Part shown: positions 26,682 through 37,484 of the stretch, in pieces | Position numbering within the stretch: position 1 is the stretch's first letter | How the letters are laid out: each line of letters starts with the position of its first letter | Source: Smaragdicoccus niigatensis DSM 44881 = NBRC 103563 | Lineage (GTDB): Bacteria > Actinomycetota > Actinomycetes > Mycobacteriales > Mycobacteriaceae | Assembly: GCF_000380645.1 (NCBI RefSeq) | Contig: NZ_AQXZ01000008.1 | Span: 42,737 to 106,736, forward strand | Direction: 5' to 3' | DNA: 64,000 bases | Position numbers and translations under genes: made by a program | Notes under the pieces: model-generated | Told to the model about the DNA's origin: nothing | Database searches by the model: none | Seen by the model: only the letters and a program-made list of their open reading frames with translations

Positions 26682-26764
26682 GTCCGATCCATCGTGTAAC
26701 GCGAAGTTCATCCAGGCGCCCGCGTGGTGCCGCAAACGGCAACAGAACCAGGGTTACGTTGCAG

Positions 26765-26797
26765 GTACGGACTGGGGGAAGCAGTCCGTACGGGAGG
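26765..26797 (+). promoter_or_regulatory. Leader hairpin with adjacent GGAGG upstream of phoH
   Basis: A perfect 10-bp stem GTACGGACTG / CAGTCCGTAC with loop GGGGAAG ends one base before GGGAGG. It could expose or mask the ribosome-binding site of the short frame at 26806. No known riboswitch class is recognised. Confidence 0.5.
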
Positions 26798-26805
26798 TCC
26801 TGATC

Positions 26806-26865
26806 GTGAGTGATTCACTCAGTACGAGAGGGTCGGCACCCGGCTCTCGCGGAATTTTCCGCTAG
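26806..26865 (+). CDS. Possible 19-residue leader peptide upstream of phoH
   Basis: GTG start eight nt after GGAGG, encoding [19 protein letters not shown] and a TAG stop. The start region also contains the inverted repeat GAGTGA-T-TCACTC. In M. tuberculosis phoH2 is preceded by a small antitoxin gene (phoAT); this frame is much shorter and no similarity can be asserted. It may be a leader peptide or chance. Confidence 0.35.
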   Translation: MSDSLSTRGSAPGSRGIFR

Positions 26866-26930
26866 GGACGGACCGGCCGAGCGATACTGACCGGTTCGCG
26901 TGGGGTGCCCCGCGCGATCGAGGAGCCCAA

Positions 26931-28271
26931 GTGCCCGTATCACGCTCGATCCCTGCCGACATCACCCCTGACCCCGAAGGTCTCCGGACGTACGTCCTCG
27001 ACACTTCGGTTCTGCTCTCCGACCCCTGGGCGGCAACCCGCTTCGCAGAGCACCGGGTGATCCTTCCGCTGGTCGTCATCAGCGAATTGGAAGGCAAACG
27101 GCACCACCACGAACTCGGCTGGTTCGCGCGCGAAGCGCTCCGGATGCTCGACGACCTGCGCCTCGAGCACGGTCGCCTGGACCGTCCGGTTCCGATCGGT
27201 ACCGAGGGCGGGACACTTCAGGTCGAGCTCAACCACACGGACCCCACGCTGCTGCCGGCAGGCTTCCGCAACGACAGCAACGACTCGAGAATCCTGGCCT
27301 GCGCGCTGAACTTCGCGGCCGAAGGCAAGCAGGTCACGCTCGTCACCAAGGACACCCCGCTTCGCGTCAAGGCTGGTGCCGTCGGTCTCCAGGCCGACGA
27401 GTTCCACGCGCACGACGTCGTCACCTCTGGCTGGACGGGCATGACCGAGCTCGACGTCGCGACCACCGACATCGACTCGATCTACCAGAGTGGGTCGATC
27501 GACCTCGATGAGGCGCGAGACCTGCCCTGCCACACCGGCGTTCGACTTCTCGGGCCCTCGTCGTCCGCCCTCGGCCGGGTCACCGCCGACAAGCGAGTGC
27601 AGCTCGTGCGGGAACGCGAAGCGTTCGGAATTCACGGACGCTCGGCGGAACAGCGGATCGCTCTCGACCTGCTCCTTGACGAGAGCATCGGCATCATCTC
27701 GCTCGGTGGCAAGGCGGGCACCGGAAAGTCTGCACTCGCGCTGATGGCCGGATTGGAAGCGGTGCTCGAGCGTCGTTCGCACCGCAAGATCGTCGTCTTC
27801 CGTCCGCTCTATGCGGTGGGTGGCCAGGACCTCGGCTACCTGCCCGGCAGTGAGTCGGACAAGATGGGGCCGTGGGCGCAGGCCGTCTTCGACACCCTCG
27901 AAGGCCTCGCGAGCAAGCACGTCATGGATGAAGTGCTCGGCCGCGGAATGCTCGAAGTTCTGCCGCTGACGCACATCCGCGGCCGGTCGCTCCATGACTC
28001 GTTCGTCATCGTCGACGAGGCGCAGTCGTTGGAGCGCAACGTCCTTCTCACGGTTCTGAGCCGGCTCGGCACGCGATCGCGAGTGGTCCTGACGCACGAC
28101 GTAGCCCAGCGCGACAACCTGCGTGTGGGCCGTCACGACGGCGTCGCGGCGGTTGTCGAACGGCTCAAGGGGCACCCGCTGTTCGCACACATCACGCTCA
28201 CGCGAAGCGAGCGTTCGCCGATCGCCGCACTCGTCACCGACATGCTCGAGGAGTTCGCTCCGAACTCGTAG
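26931..28271 (+). CDS. phoH: PhoH2-type protein: PIN domain fused to PhoH ATPase
   Basis: 446 residues. The N-terminal PIN RNase domain (residues about 20-150) starts with [13 protein letters not shown] and has the acidic residues in NDSRILACA and [11 protein letters not shown]. The C-terminal PhoH domain (from about 235) carries the Walker [14 protein letters not shown] and Walker B-type [12 protein letters not shown]. Homologues are ATP-dependent RNA helicases/RNases. The GTG start has GAGGAG six nt upstream. Order next to glyA and desA2 matches Rv1093-Rv1095. Confidence 0.94.
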   Translation: MPVSRSIPADITPDPEGLRTYVLDTSVLLSDPWAATRFAEHRVILPLVVISELEGKRHHHELGWFAREALRMLDDLRLEHGRLDRPVPIGTEGGTLQVELNHTDPTLLPAGFRNDSNDSRILACALNFAAEGKQVTLVTKDTPLRVKAGAVGLQADEFHAHDVVTSGWTGMTELDVATTDIDSIYQSGSIDLDEARDLPCHTGVRLLGPSSSALGRVTADKRVQLVREREAFGIHGRSAEQRIALDLLLDESIGIISLGGKAGTGKSALALMAGLEAVLERRSHRKIVVFRPLYAVGGQDLGYLPGSESDKMGPWAQAVFDTLEGLASKHVMDEVLGRGMLEVLPLTHIRGRSLHDSFVIVDEAQSLERNVLLTVLSRLGTRSRVVLTHDVAQRDNLRVGRHDGVAAVVERLKGHPLFAHITLTRSERSPIAALVTDMLEEFAPNS

Positions 28272-28320
28272 CTGGTTTCGGCTCGCATCCCCTGGGAAAC
28301 CAACAACCCATACGGCTCAA

Positions 28321-28356
28321 GCCACGGCGCCGGTTCGCACCGGCGCCGTGGCGTTT
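28321..28356 (+). terminator. phoH terminator
   Basis: A 13-bp perfect stem GCCACGGCGCCGG / CCGGCGCCGTGGC with loop TTCGCA, followed by GTTT. It ends only 16-20 bp before the lipoprotein start and so also lies in that gene's promoter region. Confidence 0.85.
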
Positions 28357-28371
28357 ACCGAAGGGGTAAGG

Positions 28372-28917
28372 ATGCGAACGGCAACGAAGCGGACCGCTGG
28401 AATCATGGCGGCGCTCGCGGCGGCGGGGTTTCTGACGGCCGGGTGTGGAGACAATTCACCGAGCGTCGGTGAGATGACGGCATCGGCGAAGTCTGGGGTG
28501 GCAACCGCGTCATCCAAGGCCGGATCGGCCCTCAATGGCGACGAATCATCCGGTAGTAGTGAGCAATTCAAGTCGCCGGACGGCGAGGATGTGACGGTCC
28601 AAGGTGACACCCTGGCCAAGTACAAGGACGCCGGCGGCCCCGACGGCGACCTCGGCGCGCCAATCGGTTCGCCGACCTCCGGGCCGGGCGGCGCGTGTCA
28701 GGAGTTCGTGGGCGGCCTCATCTGCGACAGCAACGCGACGGATGCGCAGATCGTCTGGGGCAAGATCCGCTCGGCGTGGGAAGGGGACGGTGGGATGAGC
28801 AGCTCCCTGGGCTATCCGACCGCGGACGAGAAGAAGGATGGAAACGTCTACTCCCAGACGTTCCAGCACGGCTCGATCGATTGGTCCGGCGGCGCACCGG
28901 TATTCCATCGGAACTAG
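28372..28917 (+). CDS. Lipoprotein with LGFP-type repeats
   Basis: 181 residues. The N-terminal signal with lipobox LTAGC (MAALAAAGFLTAGCGDN) marks a lipoprotein. A Ser/Ala-rich linker follows, then two LGFP-type repeats: GDLGAPIGSPTSGPGGACQEF and SLGYPTADEKKD...FQHGSIDW. LGFP modules occur in mycolic-acid bacteria and are thought to bind the cell envelope. AAGGGGTAAGG precedes the ATG. Two cysteines in the first repeat could pair. Confidence 0.8.
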   Translation: MRTATKRTAGIMAALAAAGFLTAGCGDNSPSVGEMTASAKSGVATASSKAGSALNGDESSGSSEQFKSPDGEDVTVQGDTLAKYKDAGGPDGDLGAPIGSPTSGPGGACQEFVGGLICDSNATDAQIVWGKIRSAWEGDGGMSSSLGYPTADEKKDGNVYSQTFQHGSIDWSGGAPVFHRN

Positions 28918-28952
28918 ATCTTTTGCTGCGTCCGCAGCGTGCTTCGCGGGGT

Positions 28953-28982
28953 GTGTGGCCTGCATAAATGTGCAGGCCACAC
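28953..28982 (+). terminator. Hairpin after the LGFP lipoprotein
   Basis: A 12-bp perfect stem GTGTGGCCTGCA / TGCAGGCCACAC around TAAATG, without a long T tail. A smaller stem GCTGCG-TC-CGCAGC lies just upstream at 28925-28938. Confidence 0.65.
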
Positions 28983-29028
28983 GCGTGTCCTCACGAACTC
29001 GACCCAGTTGTCTATCTACGGTTTGAGT

Positions 29029-29886
29029 GTGGCAAACACGCGTGAAGACAAAGAGATGCTCGAAGGGTTGGAAGCCGCAGCGGCGCGGATCCTCTCCCGG
29101 CACGTCGAAGCCGCAGAGCCATGGCAGCCGCAAGATCTTGTCCCGTGGAACGAGGGCCGCAATTTCCAGTTCCTCGGTGGACAGGATTGGACTCCCGACC
29201 AGTCGACGCTGGGCGAGCTCGGCACGCTCGCGCTGACCGTCGGCGTGCTCATTTCGGACAACGTGCCGTCGTATCACCGTGAGTTGGCGAAGCTCATCCG
29301 ATCGGGGTCATTGTGGACCTGGATCAACCGGTGGACCGCAGAAGAAGCACGCCACGCAATCGTTCTCCGCAACTACCTCATGGTGACGCGGGCGGTCGAC
29401 CCGGTCGAGCTCGAGCGACTGCGGATGGAGCACATGACCGCCGGTGTTCGCCGTCCGGAACTGTCGATCCCCGAGATCTTCACCCAATGTGCCTTCGAGT
29501 CGACGTCCGCGATGATTCGGCACCGCAACACCGCGCTTCTGGTCGAGAACGACGAAGTCGCGGCGATTTGTGACCGCCTCGCAGAGGACGGCGAATCGCA
29601 CCGCGCGGTGTGGGGGGATTTCGTCACGGCCGCGCTTGATGTCTCTCCGGACCGCACGGTCCGCGCCATCTCCGCGCGCGTCGCCGACTACACCGAGCCA
29701 TCGATCATGTTGCGCGGCACCGACAGTCGCGTTTCGCTCGCGGCCGCCGGTATCTATGACCCGCTCGATGAAGTCGAGCAGGTGTTCACGCCGCTCCTCA
29801 ACAAGTGGGAAATCTTCACTCGCACCGACCTGGGGCCGGCGGGCGAGTTGGCGCGCGACGAACTCGCGGACTTCATCAAGAACTAG
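29029..29886 (+). CDS. desA2: Acyl-ACP desaturase DesA2-like
   Basis: 285 residues from GTG 29029. The fold is a ferritin-like helical bundle. Di-iron-type motifs are [15 protein letters not shown] near residue 105 and [14 protein letters not shown] near 185; ECAFES-type helices lie between. It resembles M. tuberculosis DesA2 (Rv1094), required for mycolic-acid precursor metabolism though its desaturase activity is debated. In M. tuberculosis it precedes phoH2, whereas here it follows phoH and a lipoprotein. It overlaps the convergent fumarase by four bases (CTAG shared by both stops). Confidence 0.88.
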   Translation: MANTREDKEMLEGLEAAAARILSRHVEAAEPWQPQDLVPWNEGRNFQFLGGQDWTPDQSTLGELGTLALTVGVLISDNVPSYHRELAKLIRSGSLWTWINRWTAEEARHAIVLRNYLMVTRAVDPVELERLRMEHMTAGVRRPELSIPEIFTQCAFESTSAMIRHRNTALLVENDEVAAICDRLAEDGESHRAVWGDFVTAALDVSPDRTVRAISARVADYTEPSIMLRGTDSRVSLAAAGIYDPLDEVEQVFTPLLNKWEIFTRTDLGPAGELARDELADFIKN

Positions 29887-31271
29887 TTTTCGACGCCCGC
29901 CATTCGTAGCACGTCCAGTCGCTTGTCCAATTCGGCTTCCGACAGCTTGTCGCCGATGAGCCCGCGGTCGATCACGGTCTGGCGGATCGTCTTGTGCTCT
30001 TTGAGCGCTTGCTTGGCGACGGCGGCCGCTTCCTCGTAACCGATGGCGGAGTTGAGCGGCGTCACGATCGACGGCGACGACTCCGCCAGAGTGCGCAGGT
30101 GGTCGGTGTTGGCGACGAGTCCGCTGACGCATTTGTCGGCGAACAGCCGAGAGACGTTGGCGAGTAACCGAATCGATTCGAGCAGGTTTCGCGCCATCAC
30201 CGGAATGTAGACGTTGAGCTCGAACGCGCCCGCGGCTCCGCCCCACGCGATCGCCGCGTCATTTCCGACGACCTGTGCCGCGACCTGAGTGACGGCCTCG
30301 GGCAGAACTGGATTGACCTTGCCCGGCATGATCGAGCTACCGGGCTGCAGATCCGGGAGTTGAATCTCCGCGAGGCCGGTCAGCGGACCCGAACCCATCC
30401 ATCGGATATCGTTCGCGATCTTCGTCAGCGACACCGCGATGGTCCGCAGGGCGCCCGACGCCTCGACGAGTCCATCGCGAGCAGCCTGGGCTTCGAAACT
30501 GTCGACGGCCGGTCGAAGTTGTTCGACTCCCGTTGCCTTCACCAGTTCGGCGACGACCTTCGGGCCGAATCCGGCCGGTGCATTGAGGCCGGTTCCGACG
30601 GCGGTGCCGCCGATCGGGAGTTCGCCGAGGCGGGGGAGTGTCGCCTCGATCCGTTCGACGCCTGCCGCGATCTGGCGGGCGTAACCGCCGAATTCCTGAC
30701 CGAGCGTGACCGGTACGGCGTCCATCAGGTGTGTACGTCCGGACTTTACTGTCGAACGCCATTCCACGGACTTTGCAGCGAGGGCTTCGTGGAGATGCCG
30801 GAGCGCTGGAATGAGGTCTTTGACGACGGCTTCAGTGGCCGCGACGTGGGTTGCGGTGGGGAACGTGTCATTCGACGACTGGGACATGTTGACGTCGTCG
30901 TTCGGGTGCACTTTCGCGCCGTTGTTCGCCGCGATCGATGCGATGACCTCGTTCGCGTTCATGTTCGAACTTGTGCCGGAACCGGTCTGGAAGACGTCGA
31001 TCGGGAATTGATCGTCGTGGCGACCTTCCGCGATTTCCGATGCGGCGGCGACGATCGCATCCGCTTTTTCCGCGGAAAGCAGACCGAGGTCCCGATTCAC
31101 CTGCGCGCAAGCAGCTTTCAGGAGTCCGAGCGCTCGGATCTGGGCCCGTTCGAGACCCCGCCCACTGATCGGAAAATTGTCGACTGCCCGCTGTGTCTGT
31201 GCCCGCCACAGGGCCTCAACCGGAACGCGGACCTCGCCCATCGTGTCGTGTTCGATGCGGTATTCAGTCAT
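29883..31271 (-). CDS. fumC: Fumarate hydratase class II
   Basis: 462 residues, full length for the class II enzyme, which interconverts fumarate and malate in the TCA cycle. The signature [12 protein letters not shown] is intact, as are [14 protein letters not shown] and [14 protein letters not shown]. The catalytic loop and the C-terminal domain are complete. The ATG at 31271 is chosen; the frame is open far upstream only because it is antisense to the GGDEF gene. Corresponds to Rv1098c. Confidence 0.96.
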   Translation of the reverse strand: MTEYRIEHDTMGEVRVPVEALWRAQTQRAVDNFPISGRGLERAQIRALGLLKAACAQVNRDLGLLSAEKADAIVAAASEIAEGRHDDQFPIDVFQTGSGTSSNMNANEVIASIAANNGAKVHPNDDVNMSQSSNDTFPTATHVAATEAVVKDLIPALRHLHEALAAKSVEWRSTVKSGRTHLMDAVPVTLGQEFGGYARQIAAGVERIEATLPRLGELPIGGTAVGTGLNAPAGFGPKVVAELVKATGVEQLRPAVDSFEAQAARDGLVEASGALRTIAVSLTKIANDIRWMGSGPLTGLAEIQLPDLQPGSSIMPGKVNPVLPEAVTQVAAQVVGNDAAIAWGGAAGAFELNVYIPVMARNLLESIRLLANVSRLFADKCVSGLVANTDHLRTLAESSPSIVTPLNSAIGYEEAAAVAKQALKEHKTIRQTVIDRGLIGDKLSEAELDKRLDVLRMAGVEN

Positions 31272-31358
31272 GAATCCGACGCTACGCCCTTGGAATCCGG
31301 GTCCACCGTCGATAATGGGAAGGGTGCGAAGAATCGATGTCCCGCGAGCGGTGCGGCG

Positions 31359-33557
31359 TTGAACGACTTTGCGCATCAGCTCAATTGGATGAGCGCGGTA
31401 TTCGATAACGCACCGACGGCAATTGTCGCGGTCGATCCGAATGGCATTGTCATGCTCGTCAACTCGGCCGCGGAGAAGCTGACCGGATTCGCCAAGGCGG
31501 ATCTTGTCGGAGGTTCGCTGGCCAAGGTGCTGCCGCCAGAATACGGACACCGACTTGCTGCTCTCCATGAGCACTTCGAGGCGGCTGCGCCGGACGCCCC
31601 AAGTGGTCTCGATGGTGTGCTGCTGCTACGTCGCCCGGATGGGTCGGACGTCCCGGTTGATGTATCAGTGGCCACGGCAGCCGACGAACCGTCCACTTAC
31701 ATCGTCTCCATGCGGGATGTCACGGAGAGGCGTCCCTTCGACGACGCGTTGCGGTTTTCGTCGAGCCAGGTTCGGCAAGAGCGTCAGGCGACTGATGACC
31801 TGGCCACCTACCAGCGCGTATTGGATCGCATCGCACGCGGCGCAGCGCGGGACCAGACACTGGTCGAACTGTGCCGAGATGTCGAGGAGCGGTATCCCGG
31901 CACAATCTGCACTGTCATGGTTCCCGACGAGAACTCCCAGGTGCTTTACGTTGCAGCGGCGCCCTCGATGCCGAGTGAGGTGAGTGCGGCGCTCTCGGGG
32001 CTCGCGATCGCGGACGGGGTGGGTGCCTGCGGCACCGCCGCGGCGACCGGCGAACTCACGATCATCGACGACGCCCTGACCGATCCCCGAACCGCCGGCT
32101 TCCTCGATATCGTGAAGTCGCACGATCTCCGGGCGGTGTGGTCGAGTCCGCTCTACGACAGCGACAACCGTCTGCTCGGGACTTTCGCACTGTATCGACG
32201 GGTGCCGCATACCCCGGACGACGCCGAGCTCAAGACGATCAGCGCGGCAGCAGGTCTCGCGTCGCTGACGATCCAGCGTGCCGAGTCCGACCGCTTGCTG
32301 CGCACGGCGGCCGAACGTGATGCGCTCACCGGACTCCCGACGCGTGCGGTGTTCTTGAACCGGCTCAACACAATGCTCGGCGAATCGCCCAAGTCGGTTG
32401 CGGTCATGTTCCTCGATCTCGACCGCTTCAAGTGGATCAACGACAGCATCGGGCACCCCTCGGGCGATGAGGTTCTCGCTGCGGTCGCCGAGCGCCTCGC
32501 GGACGTCGTGGGGGACGAGGCGTTGCTGGCGCGGTTCGGTGGTGACGAGTTCACCGTCGCCCAGACCGATTCAGACCGTGACGGCGCTGCCAAACTGGCG
32601 CAACGCCTTGCGTCGGCGTTTGCGAAACCACTCCTCGTCAACGGTCGAGAGCACTTTCTCACCGCGTCGATCGGCATCGCGTTCAGCGAGGAACAGGCTG
32701 ACGCCTCCGGACTCATTCGCGACGCCGATGCGGCGATGTACGCGGCCAAAGAACGCGGCGGATCGCGCTGGGAGTTCTTCGACAAGAAACTGCGCGATCG
32801 CATTGTGCGTCGGGTGACGCGGGAGAACGAACTTCGCCGAGCGATCGACCGTGGCGAGCTCATGATGGAGTACCAGCAGGTCGAGCGGCTGGGTAACGGT
32901 GCTCTCGCGGGCTTCGAGGCGCTCGTCCGCTGGAACCATCCGAAGCTGGGACGGCTCGGCCCGGCGGAGTTCATCCCGCTCGCCGAAGAGACCGGACTCA
33001 TCGTGCCGCTCGGGGTGACGGTTCTCGATCTGGCGATTCGGGATGCGGTCCGCTTGTGCACCATCTCGGACGAAGTGCGACTGAGCATCAACGTCTCGGC
33101 GATTCAGCTGGGCGACCCGAACACCGCGGCACACGTCGACGCGGCGCTCGAACGCCATGGTGTCGACCCGTCGAGAATCATCATCGAAGTGACCGAGTCC
33201 GGCTTCATGGAGCAGTTCGACCACGCCCTCGCGACGCTGCAGCGCTTGGCCGCCCGAGGCGTGAGCATCGTCATCGACGACTTCGGGACGGGCTACTCGT
33301 CGATCGCTCGGCTCGCCGAGATGCCGATCAACGGGGTCAAGATCGACCGCAGCTTCACCCAGGGCATCGAGAACGACGTCCGAGCCGAACTCGTCCTGGC
33401 CTCGATCACGCGGCTGGCGCATGCCTTCGGCCTCGCGGTCATCGCCGAAGGCATCGAGTCCGAGCAGGCATATGCGATCACACGCAAGCTCGGCTGCGAC
33501 TTCGGGCAGGGGTTCCATATCTCCCGCCCGATGCCGCTCGAATCGATCGTCTCCTAG
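31359..33557 (+). CDS. PAS-GAF-GGDEF-EAL cyclic-di-GMP protein
   Basis: About 732 residues from TTG 31359 (722 from ATG 31389). An N-terminal PAS domain ([21 protein letters not shown], ending in a VTERR linker) precedes a GAF domain at about 165-310. The GGDEF domain has the intact [10 protein letters not shown] near residue 393. The EAL domain has [30 protein letters not shown] and IAEGIES. Both catalytic signatures look intact, so it could make and degrade c-di-GMP. The RxxD inhibitory site before GGDEF is not seen (GDEA instead). It is divergent from fumC and has no transmembrane segment. Confidence 0.92.
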   Translation: MNDFAHQLNWMSAVFDNAPTAIVAVDPNGIVMLVNSAAEKLTGFAKADLVGGSLAKVLPPEYGHRLAALHEHFEAAAPDAPSGLDGVLLLRRPDGSDVPVDVSVATAADEPSTYIVSMRDVTERRPFDDALRFSSSQVRQERQATDDLATYQRVLDRIARGAARDQTLVELCRDVEERYPGTICTVMVPDENSQVLYVAAAPSMPSEVSAALSGLAIADGVGACGTAAATGELTIIDDALTDPRTAGFLDIVKSHDLRAVWSSPLYDSDNRLLGTFALYRRVPHTPDDAELKTISAAAGLASLTIQRAESDRLLRTAAERDALTGLPTRAVFLNRLNTMLGESPKSVAVMFLDLDRFKWINDSIGHPSGDEVLAAVAERLADVVGDEALLARFGGDEFTVAQTDSDRDGAAKLAQRLASAFAKPLLVNGREHFLTASIGIAFSEEQADASGLIRDADAAMYAAKERGGSRWEFFDKKLRDRIVRRVTRENELRRAIDRGELMMEYQQVERLGNGALAGFEALVRWNHPKLGRLGPAEFIPLAEETGLIVPLGVTVLDLAIRDAVRLCTISDEVRLSINVSAIQLGDPNTAAHVDAALERHGVDPSRIIIEVTESGFMEQFDHALATLQRLAARGVSIVIDDFGTGYSSIARLAEMPINGVKIDRSFTQGIENDVRAELVLASITRLAHAFGLAVIAEGIESEQAYAITRKLGCDFGQGFHISRPMPLESIVS

Positions 33558-33560
33558 CCT

Positions 33561-34598
33561 TTACGGCAGCGGCGGAATTGCGCCGTCGACGCCGGTGAAG
33601 TCGACAGCCGAGTATTCACGCAGCTTCGTCAGTCGGTGGTAGCCGTCGATGATGCGAACCGTGCCGGACTTCGACCGCATGACGATCGACTGCGTGGTCG
33701 CGCCGCCGCCCTGGTAGCGGACACCGCGCAGGAGATCACCGTCGGTGACTCCGGTTGCGCAGAAGAATACGTTCTCGCCGGACACGAGGTCCTTGGTGCG
33801 CAGCACGCGGTCGAGGTCGTGACCCGCAGCGAGGGCCTTTTCGCGCTCCGCGTCGTCCTTGGGAGCGAGCTTGCCCTGCAGCTCACCGCCGAGGCAGCGC
33901 ATCGCGGCTGCGGCGATGATGCCCTCCGGGGTGCCACCGATACCGAACAGGATGTCGACACCAGAGTCGGGGCGTGCAGTCGCGATCGCGCCGGCGACGT
34001 CACCGTCGGAGATGAGCTTGATGCGGGCGCCGGTCGCGCGGATCTCGTTGATGAGGTCGACGTGCCGCGGGCGGTCGAGAACGGTCGCGGTGATGTCGGA
34101 GATGCCGAGGTTCTTCGCCTTCGCGACACGACGGATGTTCTCGGCGACGCCGGCTTCGATGTCGACGACGTCGGCAGCTTCCTGACCAACCGCCAGCTTG
34201 TGCATGTAGAACACCGCGGAGGGGTCGAACATCGTGCCGCGCTCGGAAACCGCGAGGACCGAGATCGCGTTCGGGAGGCCCTTCGACATCAGCGTGGTGC
34301 CGTCGACCGGGTCGACGGCGAAGTCGCACTCGGCGCCCTCGCCGTTTCCGACGAGCTCGCCGTTGTAGAGCATCGGGGCTTCGTCCTTCTCGCCCTCGCC
34401 GATCACCACGATGCCCTTCATGGTCACCGTCGAGACCATGTAGCGCATGGCGTCCACCGCCGCGCCGTCACCGCTTTCCTTCTGGCCGCGACCAACCCAG
34501 CGGCCCGCGGCGAGCGCACCGGCTTCGGTGACACGAACCAGCTCGAGCGCAAGGTTGCGGTCAGGGGTCTCACGGCTGTCAGCCGAAGAAGCGGTCAT
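33561..34598 (-). CDS. glpX: Fructose-1,6-bisphosphatase class II
   Basis: 345 residues. The enzyme hydrolyses fructose-1,6-bisphosphate in gluconeogenesis. Motifs include [17 protein letters not shown], the metal site [14 protein letters not shown] and [21 protein letters not shown] precedes ATG 34598, which is therefore chosen over the frame start six codons upstream. Equivalent to Rv1099c; only three bases separate it from the convergent GGDEF-EAL gene. Confidence 0.96.
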   Translation of the reverse strand: MTASSADSRETPDRNLALELVRVTEAGALAAGRWVGRGQKESGDGAAVDAMRYMVSTVTMKGIVVIGEGEKDEAPMLYNGELVGNGEGAECDFAVDPVDGTTLMSKGLPNAISVLAVSERGTMFDPSAVFYMHKLAVGQEAADVVDIEAGVAENIRRVAKAKNLGISDITATVLDRPRHVDLINEIRATGARIKLISDGDVAGAIATARPDSGVDILFGIGGTPEGIIAAAAMRCLGGELQGKLAPKDDAEREKALAAGHDLDRVLRTKDLVSGENVFFCATGVTDGDLLRGVRYQGGGATTQSIVMRSKSGTVRIIDGYHRLTKLREYSAVDFTGVDGAIPPLP

Positions 34599-34738
34599 GC
34601 GTGTGGCCTCCTGCAATCGATCTTCGGGCGCGGACGTCCACCCGCGCCGGAAGAGTATCTTTCCAGAACCTCCTCATAATCCCGCTTACTTTGTGAGGCA
34701 CGTGAGGGGGGTGTGCGAACAATCTGGATACTTATGGC

Positions 34739-35305
34739 GTGGCTGGACAAAATGCGCGGATCTTCGCCGGCGCCAAAGACATGCTCTGGGCAGTGATCGG
34801 ACTCGCGCTGATGTGCTTGGTGATCGCCGGGCTCGCCGGACAATGCTCGTTCAGTCCTGGTGGTCCGACCATCGGACCCGTGCACCGATTCGACGCCGAG
34901 GCCGGTCTCAAAGAAGACGCTGCGAACCTCGCCTTCCCCGTGCGTATTCCGGCTGTTCCGGACGGATGGGTGCCCAACTCGGGCAACAAGAATGCGATCC
35001 CCGGCCAGGGCGGTGGCCCGGCCACGACCGTCGGCTACGTGACCACCGGGAAGCGCTTCATTCAGGTGACGCAGACCTCGGCGACCGAAGAGGCGCTGGT
35101 CAAACTGCAGGCGCCGACGTCGCCGAGCAGCGGAATTCAGAACGTCGACGGTGTTTCGTGGATCGTCTATCCCGGCGACAACGGCGAACCGGTGTGGATC
35201 GCGGACTTCGGCGACGTACGGATCTCGCTGCGCGGCACGGCTGACCCCGCTGAGTTCGAGGCCTTGGCGAAAGCGATGAAGGCAGCGAAACCGCTGCCCA
35301 AGTAG
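34739..35305 (+). CDS. DUF4245 membrane-anchored protein (Rv1100-like)
   Basis: 188 residues with one membrane helix (WAVIGLALMCLVIAGLAG) and an extracytoplasmic domain containing FPVRIPAVPDGWVPNSG, WIVYPGDNGEPVWIADF and a final DVRISLRGTAD. The family DUF4245 has no assigned function. GTG 34739 lies six nt after a GATACT box and lacks a Shine-Dalgarno. Divergent from glpX, as in M. tuberculosis. Confidence 0.82.
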   Translation: MAGQNARIFAGAKDMLWAVIGLALMCLVIAGLAGQCSFSPGGPTIGPVHRFDAEAGLKEDAANLAFPVRIPAVPDGWVPNSGNKNAIPGQGGGPATTVGYVTTGKRFIQVTQTSATEEALVKLQAPTSPSSGIQNVDGVSWIVYPGDNGEPVWIADFGDVRISLRGTADPAEFEALAKAMKAAKPLPK

Positions 35306-35308
35306 GTC

Positions 35309-35539
35309 TTAGCCGGCGTCGCGCTGAGCCAGCGCGGCTTCGATGCGCGAACGCGCACCGGCAAGGTGCTGTTCGCAGCGACGGGCAAGCGCTTCGCCGC
35401 GCTCCCACAGAGCGATCGACGTGTCGAGGTCGAGACCGCCTTGTTCGAGTTTGCGCACCACTTCCACGAGCTCTTCGCGAGCGGCCTCATAGCCGAGGTC
35501 GGCGATATCTACAGGAAGGGCATGCTTCGACGCGGTCAC
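35309..35539 (-). CDS. xseB: Exodeoxyribonuclease VII small subunit
   Basis: 76 residues, typical of XseB. The core [41 protein letters not shown] is a helical hairpin that assembles on XseA. The GTG start overlaps the xseA stop (GTGA), giving a coupled xseA-xseB operon. Confidence 0.93.
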   Translation of the reverse strand: MTASKHALPVDIADLGYEAAREELVEVVRKLEQGGLDLDTSIALWERGEALARRCEQHLAGARSRIEAALAQRDAG

Positions 35540-36783
35540 GATTCCACCGTATCGTCTGTGGGCTCCGTCACTATGGAGCGAATCGACCCATCTTGCAGTC
35601 GGATGCGAAGTTCGGTGCCAGTAGGGGCTTCGTCCACGGTTCGGACGACGTGTTCGCCCTTGAGAACGATCGCGTAGCCCCGCGCAAGGGTCGCCGATGG
35701 ACCCAGTGCCGTCAGGCTTCTCCGCAGGTGACTGATCGTGGTTTCTTCCCGGGTGACGAAGCGCTCCACGTCTCGTCGCGCGGCGGTGATCAATCGTTCG
35801 ACTTCGTCGTGTCGAGCGAACAGCATGTCGAGGGGGCGGTCGAGAACCGGTCGGCTGCGGATCTGCTCCAGGCTCCGGAACTCGCGCTGAACCCACGCCC
35901 GTAGTGCTTGTGCGGCGCGTTCGCGCAGGTCAGCGACGAGATCGCGCTCTGCGGCGACGTCGGGTACGACGCGTTTGGCCGCGTCCGTCGGGGTGGCGGC
36001 GCGCAAGTCGGCGACGTGATCGGAGAGCGGGTTGTCCGGCTCGTGCCCGATGGCACTGACGATCGGCGTGGTCGCGCGGGAGATGGCGCGGCACAGGGTT
36101 TCGTCGGAGAAGGGGAGCAGATCTTCGACGCTGCCGCCGCCGCGCGCGAGGATGATGACGTCGACATTCGGGTCTTCGTCGAGTTCGGCGAGGGCTTCGA
36201 GGATCTGCGAAACCGCGGTCGGGCCTTGGACTGCGGTATTTCGAACCTCGAATTGAACTTCGGGCCAACGCTTTCGCGAGACTTCGAGGACGTCGTGCTC
36301 GGCGGCGCTGGCCCGCCCGGTGATGAGGCCGACCCGCTTCGGCAGGAACGGTAGTGGCCGCTTCAACCGAGGATCAAAGAGGCCTTCAGCGGCGAGCAGT
36401 TGGCGCAGGCGCTCAATGCGAGCGAGCAGTTCGCCGATCCCGACGGCGCGAATTTCGGTGATGCGCAGCGATACGCTGCCGCGACCGACGAAGAACTGAA
36501 GCTTTCCGAGAACGATGACCCGGCTGCCTTCAGTGAGCGGCACGGGGGCGTTGCGAAGCAGGTCGGCAGTGCACGTGACCTGCAACGACATGTCAACCGA
36601 CGGGTCGCGCAAGACCAGAAATGCCGTGCGGGTGCCGGGGCGGAGGTTGATCTGGGTGATCTGGCCCTCGACCCACACCGTCCCCAACCGGTTGATCCAG
36701 TCGGCGACCTTCGTCGCGACGGATCGAACCGGCCAGGGATTCTCGGCAGAGTTCGAATTGGCCTGGGTAGACGCTGCGGTCAC
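35536..36783 (-). CDS. xseA: Exodeoxyribonuclease VII large subunit
   Basis: 415 residues. With XseB it degrades single-stranded DNA from both ends. The N-terminal OB fold includes [14 protein letters not shown], and the catalytic core has [35 protein letters not shown] and [20 protein letters not shown], which are family signatures. A coiled coil precedes the short C-terminal tail LARGYAIVL. Matches Rv1108c. Confidence 0.96.
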   Translation of the reverse strand: MTAASTQANSNSAENPWPVRSVATKVADWINRLGTVWVEGQITQINLRPGTRTAFLVLRDPSVDMSLQVTCTADLLRNAPVPLTEGSRVIVLGKLQFFVGRGSVSLRITEIRAVGIGELLARIERLRQLLAAEGLFDPRLKRPLPFLPKRVGLITGRASAAEHDVLEVSRKRWPEVQFEVRNTAVQGPTAVSQILEALAELDEDPNVDVIILARGGGSVEDLLPFSDETLCRAISRATTPIVSAIGHEPDNPLSDHVADLRAATPTDAAKRVVPDVAAERDLVADLRERAAQALRAWVQREFRSLEQIRSRPVLDRPLDMLFARHDEVERLITAARRDVERFVTREETTISHLRRSLTALGPSATLARGYAIVLKGEHVVRTVDEAPTGTELRIRLQDGSIRSIVTEPTDDTVES

Positions 36784-36793
36784 ACCGTGGAGG

Positions 36794-37357
36794 TTACTTG
36801 GATCCCAGTGCGGTGATCCGCTCCGTCAGCATCGTGGAGAAGCCGACGCGGGCCCGGGTGGCGGTCTCGTAGGTGAGCAACGCGGTGACGTCGTCGAGCG
36901 TCAGGCCCTTCAGACGAGCGCGGAGCTGCGCGAGCGTCAGCGACGAGTAGTCGATCTCGTCGGCAACGGCCGGAACCTCGGTCGGAGCGGGCTCGAGGAT
37001 CGGGGTGACGACAGTCTCTTTCGCCGTGGTCGACTCGACCGGGGTCGAGTACAGGGCGAAGCGGCCGGATGCCGGAGCCGAACTCTCCTCGACGGGGTCG
37101 AGCGTGATCTCGTCCTCGTCGAATCGCGCCCACTCCGGTGTTTCCTCGGCCGGGTCCAGACCGAGCGTGACGAACAGTTCGTCGCCCTTCATCGCCAGGC
37201 CGTGCACGAAATGCTGTACCTGGACACCGGTTTGGATGAGCTGGCTGACGACGCTCATCGGCAGCGCGATCAGCCGCGACGGGATCTTGACGGACTCCTC
37301 GAACGCGTAGACAGCAGCACCGACGGCGACCCGGGCAGCGTAAGGCGGGCGAATCAT
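36794..37357 (-). CDS. Lipid droplet-associated protein (Rv1109c-like)
   Basis: 187 residues from ATG 37357. The conserved N-terminus [21 protein letters not shown] contains the amphipathic segment, followed by [25 protein letters not shown] Glu/Pro-rich middle follows, and the C-terminal helical region ([19 protein letters not shown]) resembles a small DNA- or protein-binding motif. Relatives in rhodococci coat triacylglycerol droplets. The frame opens further upstream but would then overlap divergent ispH. Context fits the WS/DGAT gene at 52551. Confidence 0.8.
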   Translation of the reverse strand: MIRPPYAARVAVGAAVYAFEESVKIPSRLIALPMSVVSQLIQTGVQVQHFVHGLAMKGDELFVTLGLDPAEETPEWARFDEDEITLDPVEESSAPASGRFALYSTPVESTTAKETVVTPILEPAPTEVPAVADEIDYSSLTLAQLRARLKGLTLDDVTALLTYETATRARVGFSTMLTERITALGSK

Positions 37358-37484
37358 GCCCAATACATTGCTCGGAATCAGCGACAGTGGGTAGGGCCTG
37401 TCGATGGACACGATCTCTCCGTTCCTGGAGTTGGCGTTGCCGGCGGTCGACTCATGCCGCGGCTTGACCGTTACGCTGGTTGTC

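Noticed and set aside
26765..26830. Known riboswitch upstream of phoH
   Set aside because: I could not match conserved cores of cobalamin, TPP, SAM, glycine, ykkC or ydaO classes; only a simple hairpin is clear.
30360..31358. A 333-residue N-terminal extension of the GGDEF-EAL protein
   Set aside because: It is antisense to fumC. The PAS domain begins just after 31359.
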